Assembly: GCA_949987565.1 (NCBI GenBank) | Contig: OX465110.1 | Span: 6,882,518 to 6,946,517, forward strand | Source: Luidia sarsii | Taxonomy: Eukaryota; Echinodermata; Asteroidea; Paxillosida; Luidiidae | Reading direction: 5' to 3' | DNA: 64,000 nt | In this document: positions 34,274 to 47,987 of the stretch, piece after piece | Layout: each line of letters begins with the position of its first letter | How positions within the stretch are numbered: the first letter of the stretch is position 1 | Notes under the pieces: model-generated | Told to the model about the DNA's origin: nothing | What the model saw: only the letters and a program-made list of their open reading frames with translations | The model's database searches: none | Position numbers and translations under genes: made by a program

Positions 34274-36557
34274 GTGTGAAAGACGCTCGACTGCCAACGT
34301 GTAGGTTCGTGGTTCGATCCCGGGTGTATTTTTCACTTATTTTTTTCTCAGCACGACTGTGCTGCATAAGGTGTTTAAAAAACTCCTGCAAACACCAACG
34401 TCGCATGTGGCGCATCTCGATGGGTCGGTGTGATGCTGGGACTCTCCTCGTAATCCAGGTTCGCGTCTCCGTATAGACCCGTCTTCGATGACGTCACGGT
34501 TTTGTTTATCGGCCATCTTGGATTTAACACATGAGCACGTCATCACCGCCGTTACTAAGTCAGCTGTGCATACAAACAACTGCACATGCACGGCGGCAAG
34601 TTTTGAACTCGTCGTAGTTGTACTACTACTACTACTGCTTTTTACTATAGTATTACTAGTTGTGCCATAGAGGAATCTCTTTTTATTCCTCCGTGGTTGT
34701 ATCATGGATTAGAGGTACTTGTTTTGTTGAAAGATGATTAACTTTTGCGCTGTCCTTGGCTGTGGAAGCAGGGGGATCGTGATAAGAAATAATGTTATCG
34801 TTTACCCGCTGTACTGACAAGAGAAGCTCATCATTATTATTGTTTGGTCATGGGGGGATCGCATGGAACCTGACGGTAGTATTATACTACACTGTATAAT
34901 GATAGACACGGAGAATGGACCATGAACAAATAGAGTTCTCAACCCCGACTACATCTAAGGGCTGACTTCAGAAACTGATGGAACAGACTTTAGACAACAT
35001 TTCTAGGTAGTATTCGGCCTCAAATTCTGGCAGCACATTTTGTGAAATAATTATTTTCAACAAAAGGATTATAAAGAAAAACATGAGAAAAGTCAACAAA
35101 TGGGTTTAAGCACTTGCTTGTTACTTATTTTCCAATCTGTTTTCTCTGTTAATAAATTACGAATCAGAGTGATATACAAAAATGTTGCAAACTGCTTACT
35201 GACTGAAATTACCCAAATGCAAATCTTAAAATTTAGTGGGCCTGACGTTTCGATCCTAGCAGGACCTTTCTCAGAGGCCTTTCTCTGCCATTGAGAAAGG
35301 TCCTGCTAGGATCGAAAGCGGTTTCGAACACGATTTTTGTCAACCATTCAATTTGCTGCTTCCCTCAATCTATATGATATCCGAATTTGTACCGTTTGAT
35401 CAATGATCATCAGCTTCGGGTGGTCTTCAATAATAATGTGTCAGTGTAATGCGTCACTTGACATTAAAGCTGCATTATTTTAACTGGGAAGAGTTATCGT
35501 ATTGTACATGTTGCTTCAGGTTGAAACTTTGCTTGAGTTTAGAATCGACGATATTAAAGGTAAAATTTAACTGACATGACATGATTTTCACGTCAAACCT
35601 CATTAACATTTTCACTTGAACAATTTTGTACATGAATGCCATTGTACTGCGCCATACATAATAATTATGGCTTACGGAAGTATTTTAGTGTGCTGCACCC
35701 TTTACTCGCGACGAAATCCAAAAAGCCCGCCGCCAACGGCCATGTCCCGTAATTTTAATCGGGTTCGCTAACATGTATAAGATGTCCGTAACTGTTGCGT
35801 ACCACAAGTGGCCTTGTGTGAAAGAAGCTCGCCTGCCAACGTGTAGGTCCGTGGTTCGATCCCGGGGGTATTTTTCCCTTTTTTTTTCTCAGCACGATAG
35901 TGCGGTATAAGGTGTTTAAAAAACTCCCGCAAACACCAACGTCGCATGTGGCGCATCTAGATGGGTCGCTGTGACGCTGGGACTGTCCTCGTAATCCAGG
36001 TTCGCGTCTTCGTAAAGGGACACATGCGTTTGGTCGACTCGGCGGCCAGGGTCTAGGGGCCGCTGTGTTTCCTCCCTCACATGGCGCGTGGGTCTACGGG
36101 CCTATATGGATGAGGGTAGGGAAGGACGTGCGGTGGACCGGTACCGAGGCCTTAAGAGCTCTAATAGATCCGTGCACACGGGACGACCCTGGAGGTCCCG
36201 GGGATCTGAAAGCTTGGTCTGACACCGCATAACTTTTTTTCTCGAAAACTTTGATTTTTTAAGTGTTTCGTGCTTGTTTTTTCTATTCATTTTTCGCTGT
36301 TTGGTCTTCCGAAACAGCTTTTGTTTTCGGGTTTTTTTTCTATACATTTTGTTTTTTTCTCCCCTTTTTTGTCCATCTGTTTCGGTCTTCCGAAACGGCT
36401 CTTGTCTTCGTTCTGTTTTGTTTTCCTATTAATTTTTTTTCTTAGTTATTTCGGTCTTTCAAAAACAGCTCTTGTTTTCGTTTTTTGTAAATACCCTTTT
36501 TCACTTTTTTTTTAACGTGTAAGATATCCGAAACTGTTGCGTAATACAAGTGTCCTT
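34274..36557 (+). repeat. Array unit 16 (2284 bp), dimer type A2
   Basis: THAP fossil 34734, palindrome 35248-35317, S1 35770-36014, S2 from 36514. Carries the unit 14 markers throughout (six-A S2, CGACGATATT near 35547, TCTCGAAAAC near 36240). I see almost no differences from unit 14, 4569 bp upstream. Confidence 0.95.
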
Positions 36558-38842
36558 GTGTGAAAGACGCTCGACTGCCAACGTGTAGGTTCGTGGTTCG
36601 ATCCCGGGTGTATTTTTGACTTATTTTTTTCTCAGCACGACTGTGCTGCATAAGGTGTTTAAAAAAACTCCTGCAAACACCAACGTCGCATGTGCCGCAT
36701 CTCGATGGGTCGGTGTGATGCTGGGACTCTCCTCGTAATCCAGGTTCGCGTCTCCGTATAGACCCGTCTTCGATGACGTCACGGTTTTGTTTATCGGCCA
36801 TCTTGGATTTAACACATGAGCACGTCATCACCGCCGTTACTAAGTCAGCTGTGCATACAAACAACTGCACATGCACGGCGGCAAGTTTTGAACTCGTCGT
36901 AGTTGTACTACTACTACTACTGCTTTTTACCATAGTATTACTAGTTGTGCCATAGAGGAATCTCTTTTTATTCCTCCGTGGTTGTATCATGGATTAGAGG
37001 TACTTGTTTTGTTGAAAGATGATTAACTTTTGCGCTGTCCTTGGCTGTGGAAGCAGGGGGATCGTGATAAGAAATAATGTTATCGTTTACCCGCTGTACT
37101 GACAAGAGAAGCTCATCATTATTATTGTTTGGTCATGGGGGGATCGCATGGAACCTGACGGTAGTATTATACTACACTGTATAATGATAGACACGGAGAA
37201 TGGACCATGAACAAATAGAGTTCTCAACCCCGACTACATCTAAGGGCTGACTTCAGAAACTGATGGAACAGACTTTAGACAACATTTCTAGGTAGTATTC
37301 GGCCTCAAATTCTGGCAGCACATTTTGTGAAATAATTATTTTCAACAAAAGGATTATAAAGAAAAACATGAGAAAAGTCAACAAATGGGTTTAAGCACTT
37401 GCTTGTTACTTATTTTCCAATCTGTTTTCTCTGTTAATAAATTACGAATCAGAGTGATATACAAAAATGTTGCAAACTGCTTACTGACTGAAATTACCCA
37501 AATGCAAATCTTAAAATTTAGTGGGCCTGACGTTTCGATCCTAGCAGGACCTTTCTCAGAGGCCTTTCTCTGCCATTGAGAAAGGTCCTGCTAGGATCGA
37601 AAGCGGTTTCGAACACGATTTTTGTCAACCATTCAATTTGCTGCTTCCCTCAATCTATATGATATCCGAATTTGTACCGTTTGATCAATGATCATCAGCT
37701 TCGGGTGGTCTTCAATAATAATGTGTCAGTGTAATGCGTCACTTGACATTAAAGCTGCATTATTTTAACTGGGAAGAGTTATCGTATTGTACATGTTGCT
37801 TCAGGTTGAAACTTTGCTTGAGTTTAGAATCGACAATATTAAAGGTAAAATTTAACTGACATGACATGATTTTCACGTCAAACCTCATTAACATTTTCAC
37901 TTGAACAATTTTGTACATGAATGCCATTGTACTGCGCCATACATAATAATTATGGCTTACGGAAGTATTTTAGTGTGCTGCACCCTTTACTCGCGACGAA
38001 ATCCAAAAAGCCCGCCGCCAACGGCCATGTCCCGTAATTTTAATCGGGTTCGCTAACATGTATAAGATGTCCGTAACTGTTGCGTACCACAAGTGGCCTT
38101 GTGTGAAAGAAGCTCGCCTGCCAACGTGTAGGTCCGTGGTTCGATCCCGGGGGTATTTTTCCCTTTTTTTTTCTCAGCACGATAGTGCGGTATAAGGTGT
38201 TTAAAAAACTCCCGCAAACACCAACGTCGCATGTGGCGCATCTAGATGGGTCGCTGTGACGCTGGGACTGTCCTCGTAATCCAGGTTCGCGTCTTCGTAA
38301 AGGGACACATGCGTTTGGTCGACTCGGCGGCCAGGGTCTAGGGGCCGCTGTGTTTCCTCCCTCACATGGCGCGTGGGTCTACGGGCCTATATGGATGAGG
38401 GTAGGGAAGGACGTGCGGTGGACCGGTACCGAGGCCTTAAGAGCTCTAATAGATCCGTGCACACGGGACGACCCTGGAGGTCCCGGGGATCTGAAAGCTT
38501 GGTCTGACACCGCATAACTTTTTTTCTCGCAAACTTTGATTTTTTAAGTGTTTCGTGCTTGTTTTTTCTATTCATTTTTCGCTGTTTGGTCTTCCGAAAC
38601 AGCTTTTGTTTTCGGGTTTTTTTTCTATACATTTTGTTTTTTTCTCCCCTTTTTTGTCCATCTGTTTCGGTCTTCCGAAACGGCTCTTGTCTTCGTTCTG
38701 TTTTGTTTTCCTATTAATTTTTTTTCTTAGTTATTTCGGTCTTTCAAAAACAGCTCTTGTTTTCGTTTTTTGTAAATACCCTTTTTCACTTTTTTTTTAA
38801 CGTGTAAGATATCCGAAACTGTTGCGTAATACAAGTGTCCTT
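36558..38842 (+). repeat. Array unit 17 (2285 bp), dimer type B2
   Basis: THAP fossil 37019, palindrome 37533-37602, S1 38055-38299, S2 from 38799. Carries the unit 15 markers (TTTTTGACTT, TACCATAGTATT near 36928, TCTCGCAAAC). It is the last unit with AAAGAAGCTCGCC and GGCCAGGG, so the 14-17 subfamily ends in this copy. Confidence 0.95.
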
Positions 38843-41129
38843 GTGTGAAAGACGCTCGACTGCCAACGTGTAGGTTCGTGGTTCGATCCCGGGTGTATTT
38901 TTGACTTATTTTTTTCTCAGCACGACTGTGCTGCATAAGGTGTTTAAAAAAACTCCTGCAAACACCAACGTCGCATGTGCCGCATCTCGATGGGTCGGTG
39001 TGATGCTGGGACTCTCCTCGTAATCCAGGTTCGCGTCTCCGTATAGACCCGACTTCGATGACGTCACGGTTTTGTTTATCGGCCATCTTGGATTTAACAC
39101 ATGAGCACGTCATCACCGCCGTTACTAAGTCAGCTGTGCATACAAACAACTGCACATGCACGGCGGCAAGTTTTGAACTCGTCGTAGTTGTACTACTACT
39201 ACTACTGCTTTTTACTATAGTATTACTAGTTGTGCCATAGAGGAATCTCTTTTTATTCCTCCGTGGTTGTATCATGGATTAGAGGTACTTGTTTTGTTGA
39301 AAGATGATTAACTTTTGCGCTGTCCTTGGCTGTGGAAGCAGGGGGGATCGTGATAAGAAATAATTTGATCGTTTACCCGCTGTACTGACAAGAGAAGCTC
39401 ATCATTATTATTGTTTGGTCATGGGGGGATCGCATGGAACCTGACGGTAGTATTATACTACACTGTATAATGATAGACACGGAGAATGGACCATGAACAA
39501 ATAGAGTTCTCAACCCCGACTACATCTAAGGGCTGACTTCAGAAACTGATGGAACAGACTTTAGACAACATTTCTAGGTAGTATTCGGCCTCAAATTCTG
39601 GCAGCACATTTTGTGAAATAATTATTTTCAACAAAAGGATTATAAAGAAAAACATGAGAAAAGTCAACAAATGGGTTTAAGCACTTGCTTGTTACTTATT
39701 TTCCAATCTGTTTTCTCTGTTAATAAATTACGAATCAGAGTGATATACAAAAATGTTGCAAACTGCTTACTGACTGAAATTACCCAAATGCAAATCTTAA
39801 AATTTAGTGGGCCTGACGTTTCGATCCTAGCAGGACCTTTCTCAGAGGCCTTTCTCTGCCATTGAGAAAGGTCCTGCTAGGATCGAAAGCGGTTTCGAAC
39901 ACGATTTTTGTCAACCATTCAATTTGCTGCTTCCCTCAATCTATATGATATCCGAATTTGTACCGTTTGATCAATGATCATCAGCTTCGGGTGGTCTTCA
40001 ATAATAATGTGTCAGTGTAATGCGTCACTTGACATTAAAGCTGCATTATTTTAACTGGGAAGAGTTATCGTATTGTACATGTTGCTTCAGGTTGAAACTT
40101 TGCTTGAGTTTAGAATCGACAATATTAAAGGTAAAATTTAACTGACATGACATGATTTTCACGTCAAACCTCATTAACATTTTCACTTGAACAATTTTGT
40201 ACATGAATGCCATTGTACTGCGCCATACATAATAATTATGGCTTACGGAAGTATTTTAGTGTGCTGCACCCTTTACTCGCGACGAAATCCAAAAAGCCCG
40301 CCGCCAACGGCCATGTCCCGTAATTTTAATCGGGTTCGCTAACATGTATAAGATGTCCGTAACTGTTGCGTACCACAAGTGGCCTTGTGTGAAAGACGCT
40401 CGCCTGCCAACGTGTAGGTCCGTGGTTCGATCCCGGGGGTATTTTTCCCTTTTTTTTTCTCAGCACGATAGTGCGGTATAAGGTGTTTAAAAAACTCCCG
40501 CAAACACCAACGTCGCATGTGGCGCATCTAGATGGGTCGCTGTGACGCTGGGACTGTCCTCGTAATCCAGGTTCGCGTCTTCGTAAAGGGACACATGCGT
40601 TTGGTCGACTCGGCGGCCAAGGTCTAGGGGCCGCTGTGTTTCCTCCCTCACATGGCGCGTGGGTCTACGGGCCTATATGGATGAGGGTAGGGAAGGACGT
40701 GCGGTGGACCGGTACCGAGGCCTTAAGAGCTCTAATAGATCCGTGCACACGGGACGACCCTGGAGGTCCCGGGGATCTGAAAGCTTGGTCTGACACCGCA
40801 TAACTTTTTTTCTCACAAACTTTGATTTTTTAAGTGTTTCGTGCTTGTTTTTTCTATTCATTTTTCGCTGTTTGGTCTTCCGAAACAGCTTTTGTTTTCG
40901 GTTTTTTTTTTCTATACATTTTGTTTTTTTCTCCCCTTTTTTGTCCATCTGTTTCGGTCTTCCGAAACGGCTCTTGTCTTCGTTCTGTTTTGTTTTCCTT
41001 TTAAAAAATTTTCTTAGTTATTTCGGTCTTTCAAAAACAGCTCTTGTTTTCGTTTTTTGTAAATACCCTTTTTCACTTTTTTTTTAACGTGTAAGATATC
41101 CGAAACTGTTGCGTAATACAAGTGTCCTT
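38843..41129 (+). repeat. Array unit 18 (2287 bp)
   Basis: THAP fossil 39304, palindrome 39819-39888, S1 40341-40585, S2 from 41086. Six-G run restored but CGACTACATC and GTATTCGGCC are kept, so it is transitional between units 17 and 20. Private: GACCCGACTTC near 39046 and TAATTTGATCG near 39361. Its T-rich tract has the shifted A/T junction at 40996-41017. Confidence 0.95.
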
Positions 41130-43415
41130 GTGTGAAAGACGCTCGACTGCCAACGTGTAGGTTCGTGGTTCGATCCCGGGTGTATTTTTGACTTATTTTT
41201 TTCTCAGCACGACTGTGCTGCATAAGGTGTTTAAAAAAACTCCTGCAAACACCAACGTCGCATGTGCCGCATCTCGATGGGTCGGTGTGATGCTGGGACT
41301 CTCCTCGTAATCCAGGTTCGCGTCTCCGTATAGACCCGTCTTCGATGACGTCACGGTTTTGTTTATCGGCCATCTTGGATTTAACACATGAGCACGTCAT
41401 CACCGCCGTTACTAAGTCAGCTGTGCATACAAACAACTGCACATGCACGGCGGCAAGTTTTGAACTCGTCGTAGTTGTACTACTACTACTACTGCTTTTT
41501 ACTATAGTATTACTAGTTGTGCCATAGAGGAATCTCTTTTTATTCCTCCGTGGTTGTATCATGGATTAGAGGTACTTGTTTTGTTGAAAGATGATTAACT
41601 TTTGCGCTGTCCTTGGCTGTGGAAGCAGGGGGGATCGTGATAAGAAATAATTTTATCGTTTACCCGCTGTACTGACAAGAGAAGCTCATCATTATTATTG
41701 TTTGGTCATGGGGGGATCGCATGGAACCTGACGGTAGTATTATACTACACTGTATAATGATAGACACGGAGAATGGACCATGAACAAATAGAGTTCTCAA
41801 CCCCGACTACATCTAAGGGCTGACTTCAGAAACTGATGGAACAGACTTTAGACAACATTTCTAGGTAGTATTCGGCCTCAAATTCTGGCAGCACATTTTG
41901 TGAAATAATTATTTTCAACAAAAGGATTATAAAGAAAAACATGAGAAAAGTCAACAAATGGGTTTAAGCACTTGCTTGTTACTTATTTTCCAATCTGTTT
42001 TCTCTGTTAATAAATTACGAATCAGAGTGATATACAAAAATGTTGCAAACTGCTTACTGACTGAAATTACCCAAATGCAAATCTTAAAATTTAGTGGGCC
42101 TGACGTTTCGATCCTAGCAGGACCTTTCTCAGAGGCCTTTCTCTGCCATTGAGAAAGGTCCTGCTAGGATCGAAAGCGGTTTCGAACACGATTTTTGTCA
42201 ACCATTCAATTTGCTGCTTCCCTCAATCTATATGATATCCGAATTTGTACCGTTTGATCAATGATCATCAGCTTCGGGTGGTCTTCAATAATAATGTGTC
42301 AGTGTAATGCGTCACTTGACATTAAAGCTGCATTATTTTAACTGGGAAGAGTTATCGTATTGTACATGTTGCTTCAGGTTGAAACTTTGCTTGAGTTTAG
42401 AATCGACAATATTAAAGGTAAAATTTAACTGACATGACATGATTTTCACGTCAAACCTCATTAACATTTTCACTTGAACAATTTTGTACATGAATGCCAT
42501 TGTACTGCGCCATACATAATAATTATGGCTTACGGAAGTATTTTAGTGTGCTGCACCCTTTACTCGCGACGAAATCCAAAAAGCCCGCCGCCAACGGCCA
42601 TGTCCCGTAATTTTAATCGGGTTCGCTAACATGTATAAGATGTCCGTAACTGTTGCGTACCACAAGTGGCCTTGTGTGAAAGACGCTCGCCTGCCAACGT
42701 GTAGGTCCGTGGTTCGATCCCGGGGGTATTTTTCCCTTTTTTTTTCTCAGCACGATAGTGCGGTATAAGGTGTTTAAAAAACTCCCGCAAACACCAACGT
42801 CGCATGTGGCGCATCTAGATGGGTCGCTGTGACGCTGGGACTGTCCTCGTAATCCAGGTTCGCGTCTTCGTAAAGGGACACATGCGTTTGGTCGACTCGG
42901 CGGCCAAGGTCTAGGGGCCGCTGTGTTTCCTCCCTCACATGGCGCGTGGGTCTACGGGCCTATATGGATGAGGGTAGGGAAGGACGTGCGGTGGACCGGT
43001 ACCGAGGCCTTAAGAGCTCTAATAGATCCGTGCACACGGGACGACCCTGGAGGTCCCGGGGATCTGAAAGCTTGGTCTGACACCGCATAACTTTTTTTCT
43101 CGCAAACTTTGATTTTTTAAGTGTTTCGTGCTTGTTTTTTCTATTCATTTTTCGCTGTTTGGTCTTCCGAAACAGCTTTTGTTTTCGGTTTTTTTTTCTA
43201 TACATTTTGTTTTTTTCTCCCCTTTTTTGTCCATCTGTTTCGGTCTTCCGAAACGGCTCTTGTCTTCGTTCTGTTTTGTTTTCCTATTAATTTTTTTTCT
43301 TAGTTATTTCGGTCTTTCAAAAACAGCTCTTGTTTTCGTTTTTTGTAAATACCCTTTTTCACTTTTTTTTTAACGTGTAAGATATCCGAAACTGTTGCGT
43401 AATACAAGTGTCCTT
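41130..43415 (+). repeat. Array unit 19 (2286 bp)
   Basis: THAP fossil 41591, palindrome 42106-42175, S1 42628-42872, S2 from 43372. Last unit with ACAAACAAC, CGACTACATC and GTATTCGGCC. The tail has TCTCGCAAAC and the common ATTAATTTTTTTTC junction, unlike its neighbours 18 and 20. Confidence 0.95.
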
Positions 43416-45702
43416 GTGTGAAAGACGCTCGACTGCCAACGTGTAGGTTCGTGGTTCGATCCCGGGTGTATTTTTGACTTATTTTTTTCTCAGCACGACT
43501 GTGCTGCATAAGGTGTTTAAAAAAAACTCCTGCAAACACCAACGTCGCATGTGCCGCATCTCGATGGGTCGGTGTGATGCTGGGACTCTCCTCGTAATCC
43601 AGGTTCGCGTCTCCGTATAGACCCGTCTTCGATGACGTCACGGTTTTGTTTATCGGCCATCTTGGATTTAACACATGAGCACGTCATCACCGCCGTTACT
43701 AAGTCAGCTGTGCATACAACAACTCCACATGCACGGCGGCAAGTTTTGAACTCGTCGTAGTTGTACTACTACTACTACTGCTTTTTACTATAGTATTACT
43801 AGTTGTGCCATAGAGGAATCTCTTTTAATTCCTCCGTGGTTGTATCATGGATTAGAGGTACTTGTTTTGTTGAAAGATGATTAACTTTTGCGCTGTCCTT
43901 GGCTGTGGAAGCAGGGGGGATCGTGATAAGAAATAATTTTATCGTTTACCCGCTGTACTGACAAGAGAAGCTCATCATTATTATTGTTTGGTCATGGGGG
44001 GATCGCATGGAACCTGACGGTAGTATTATACTACACTGTATAATGATAGACACGGAGAATGGACCATGAACAAATAGAGTTCTCAACCCCGACTTCATCT
44101 AAGGGCTGACTTCAGAAACTGATGGAACAGACTTTAGACAACATTTCTAGGTAGTATGCGGCCTCAAATTCTGGCAGCACATTTTGTGAAATAATTATTT
44201 TCAACAAAAGGATTATAAAGAAAAACATGAGAAAAGTCAACAAATGGGTTTAAGCACTTGCTTGTTACTTATTTTCCAATCTGTTTTCTCTGTTAATAAA
44301 TTACGAATCAGAGTGATATACAAAAATGTTGCAAACTGCTTACTGACTGAAATTACCCAAATGCAAATCTTAAAATTTAGTGGGCCTGACGTTTCGATCC
44401 TAGCAGGACCTTTCTCAGAGGCCTTTCTCTGCCATTGAGAAAGGTCCTGCTAGGATCGAAAGCGGTTTCGAACACGATTTTTGTCAACCATTCAATTTGC
44501 TGCTTCCCTCAATCTATATGATATCCGAATTTGTACCGTTTGATCAATGATCATCAGCTTCGGGTGGTCTTCAATAATAATGTGTCAGTGTAATGCGTCA
44601 CTTGACATTAAAGCTGCATTATTTTAACTGGGAAGAGTTATCGTATTGTACATGTTGCTTCAGGTTGAAACTTTGCTTGAGTTTAGAATCGACAATATTA
44701 AAGGTAAAATTTAACTGACATGACATGATTTTCACGTCAAACCTCATTAACATTTTCACTTGAACAATTTTGTACATGAATGCCATTGTACTGCGCCATA
44801 CATAATAATTATGGCTTACGGAAGTATTTTAGTGTGCTGCACCCTTTACTCGAGACGAAATCCAAAAAGCCCGCCGCCAACGGCCATGTCCCGTAATTTT
44901 ACTCGGGTTCGCTAACATGTATAAGATGTCCGTAACTGTTGCGTACCACAAGTGGCCTTGTGTGAAAGACGCTCGCCTGCCAACGTGTAGGTCCGTGGTT
45001 CGATCCCGGGGGTATTTTTCCCTTTTTTTTTCTCAGCACGATAGTGCGGTATAAGGTGTTTAAAAAACTCCCGCAAACACCAACGTCGCATGTGGCGCAT
45101 CTAGATGGGTCGCTGTGACGCTGGGACTGTCCTCGTAATCCAGGTTCGCGTCTTCGTAAAGGGACACATGCGTTTGGTCGACTCGGCGGCCAAGGTCTAG
45201 GGGCCGCTGTGTTTCCTCCCTCACATGGCGCGTGGGTCTACGGGCCTATATGGATGAGGGTAGGGAAGGACGTGCGGTGGACCGGTACCGAGGCCTTAAG
45301 AGCTCTAATAGATCCGTGCACACGGGACGACCCTGGAGGTCCCGGGGATCTGAAAGCTTGGTCTGACACCGCATAACTTTTTTTCTCACAAACTTTGATT
45401 TTTTAAGTGTTTCGTGCTTGTTTTTTCTATTCATTTTTCGCTGTTTGGTCTTCCGAAACAGCTTTTGTTTTCGGGTTTTTTTTTCTATACATTTTGTTTT
45501 TTTCTCCCCTTTTTTGTCCATCTGTTTCGGTCTTCCGAAACGGCTCTTGTCTTCGTTCTGTTTTGTTTTCCTTTTAAATTTTTTTCTTAGTTATTTCGGT
45601 CTTTCAAAAACAGCTCTTGTTTTCGTTTTTTGTAAATACCCTTTTTCACTTTTTTTTTAACGTGTAAGATATCCGAAACTGTTGCGTAATACAAGTGTCC
45701 TT
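43416..45702 (+). repeat. Array unit 20 (2287 bp)
   Basis: THAP fossil 43877, palindrome 44392-44461, S1 44914-45158, S2 from 45659. Private: eight-A run in S2 (near 43519), which fuses two minus-strand frames into 124 codons; CTCTTTTAATTCC near 43821; ACTCGAGACG near 44848. ATTTTACTCGGG before S1 is shared with units 21 and 22. Confidence 0.95.
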
Positions 45703-47987
45703 GTGTGAAAGACGCTCGACTGCCAACGTGTAGGTTCGTGGTTCGATCCCGGGTGTATTTTTCACTTATTTTTTTCTCAGCACGACTGTGCTGCATAAGG
45801 TGTTTAAAAAAACTCCTGCAAACACCAACGTCGCATGTGCCGCATCTCGATGGGTCGGTGTGATGCTGGGACTCTCCTCGTAATCCAGGTTCGCGTCTCC
45901 GTATAGACCCGTCTTCGATGACGTCACGGTTTTGTTTATCGGCCATCTTGGATTTAACACATGAGCACGTCATCACCGCCGTTACTAAGTCAGCTGTGCA
46001 TACAACAACTCCACATGCACGGCGGCAAGTTTTGAACTCGTCGTAGTTGTACTACTACTACTACTGCTTTTTACTATAGTATTACTAGTTGTGCCATAGA
46101 GGAATCTCTTTTTAATCCTCCGTGGTTGTATCATGGATTAGAGGTACTTGTTTTGTTGAAAGATGATTAACTTTTGCGCTGTCCTTGGCTGTGGAAGCAG
46201 GGGGGATCGTGATAAGAAATAATTTTATCGTTTACCCGCTGTACTGACAAGAGAAGCTCATCATTATTATTGTTTGGTCATGGGGGGATCGCATGGAACC
46301 TGACGGTAGTATTATACTACACTGTATAATGATAGACACGGAGAATGGACCATGAACAAATAGAGTTCTCAACCCCGACTTCATCTAAGGGCTGACTTCA
46401 GAAACTGATGGAACAGACTTTAGACAACATTTCTAGGTAGTATGCGGCCTCAAATTCTGGCAGCACATTTTGTGAAATAATTATTTTCAACAAAAGGATT
46501 ATAAAGAAAAACATGAGAAAAGTCAACAAATGGGTTTAAGCACTTGCTTGTTACTTATTTTCCAATCTGTTTTCTCTGTTAATAAATTACGAATCAGAGT
46601 GATATACAAAAATGTTGCAAACTGCTTACTGACTGAAATTACCCAAATGCAAATCTTAAAATTTAGTGGGCCTGACGTTTCGATCCTAGCAGGACCTTTC
46701 TCAGAGGCCTTTCTCTGCCATTGAGAAAGGTCCTGCTAGGATCGAAAGCGGTTTCGAACACGATTTTTGTCAACCATTCAATTTGCTGCTTCCCTCAATC
46801 TATATGATATCCGAATTTGTACCGTTTGATCAATGATCATCAGCTTCGGGTGGTCTTCAATAATAATGTGTCAGTGTAATGCGTCACTTGACATTAAAGC
46901 TGCATTATTTTAACTGGGAAGAGTTATCGTATTGTACATGTTGCTTCAGGTTGAAACTTTGCTTGAGTTTAGAATCGACAATATTAAAGGTAAAATTTAA
47001 CTGACATGACATGATTTTCACGTCAAACCTCATTAACATTTTCACTTGAACAATTTTGTACATGAATGCCATTGTACTGCGCCATACATAATAATTATGG
47101 CTTACGGAAGTATTTTAGTGTGCTGCACCCTTTACTGGCGACGAAATCCAAAAAGCCCGCCGCCAACGGCCATGTCCCGTAATTTTACTCGGGTTCGCTA
47201 ACATGTATTAGATGTCCGTAACTGTTGCGTACCACAAGTGGCCTTGTGTGAAAGACGCTCGCCTGCCAACGTGTAGGTCCGTGGTTCGATCCCGGGGGTA
47301 TTTTTCCCTTTTTTTTTCTCAGCACGATAGTGCGGTATAAGGTGTTTAAAAAACTCCCGCAAACACCAACGTCGCATGTGGCGCATCTAGATGGGTCGCT
47401 GTGACGCTGGGACTGTCCTCGTAATCCAGGTTCGCGTCTTCGTAAAGGGACACATGCGTTTGGTCGACTCGGCGGCCAAGGTCTAGGGGCCGCTGTGTTT
47501 CCTCCCTCACATGGCGCGTGGGTCTACGGGCCTATATGGATGAGGGTAGGGAAGGACGTGCGGTGGACCGGTACCGAGGCCTTAAGAGCTCTAATAGATC
47601 CGTGCACACGGGACGACCCTGGAGGTCCCGGGGATCTGAAAGCTTGGTCTGACACCGCATAACTTTTTTTCTCACAAACTTTGATTTTTTAAGTGTTTCG
47701 TGCTTGTTTTTTCTATTCATTTTTCGCTGTTTGGTCTTCCGAAACAGCTTTTGTTTTCGGTTTTTTTTTTCTATACATTTTGTTTTTTCTCCCCTTTTTT
47801 GTCCATCTGTTTCGGTCTTCCGAAACGGCTCTTGTCTTCGTTCTGTTTTGTTTTCCTTTTAAAAATTTTTCTTAGTTATTTCGGTCTTTCAAAAACAGCT
47901 CTTGTTTTCGTTTTTTGTAAATACCCTTTTTCACTTTTTTTTTAACGTGTAAGATATCCGAAACTGTTGCGTAATACAAGTGTCCTT
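45703..47987 (+). repeat. Array unit 21 (2285 bp), subfamily of units 21-23
   Basis: THAP fossil 46163, palindrome 46678-46747, S1 47200-47444, S2 from 47944. CTTTTTAATCCTCC and TTTACTGGCGACG are shared with units 22 and 23. Private: ATGTATTAGATG at the S1 start (47203). Shifted A/T junction at 47854-47875 and a one-T-shorter T run (TTTTGTTTTTTCTCCCC) near 47779. Confidence 0.95.
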
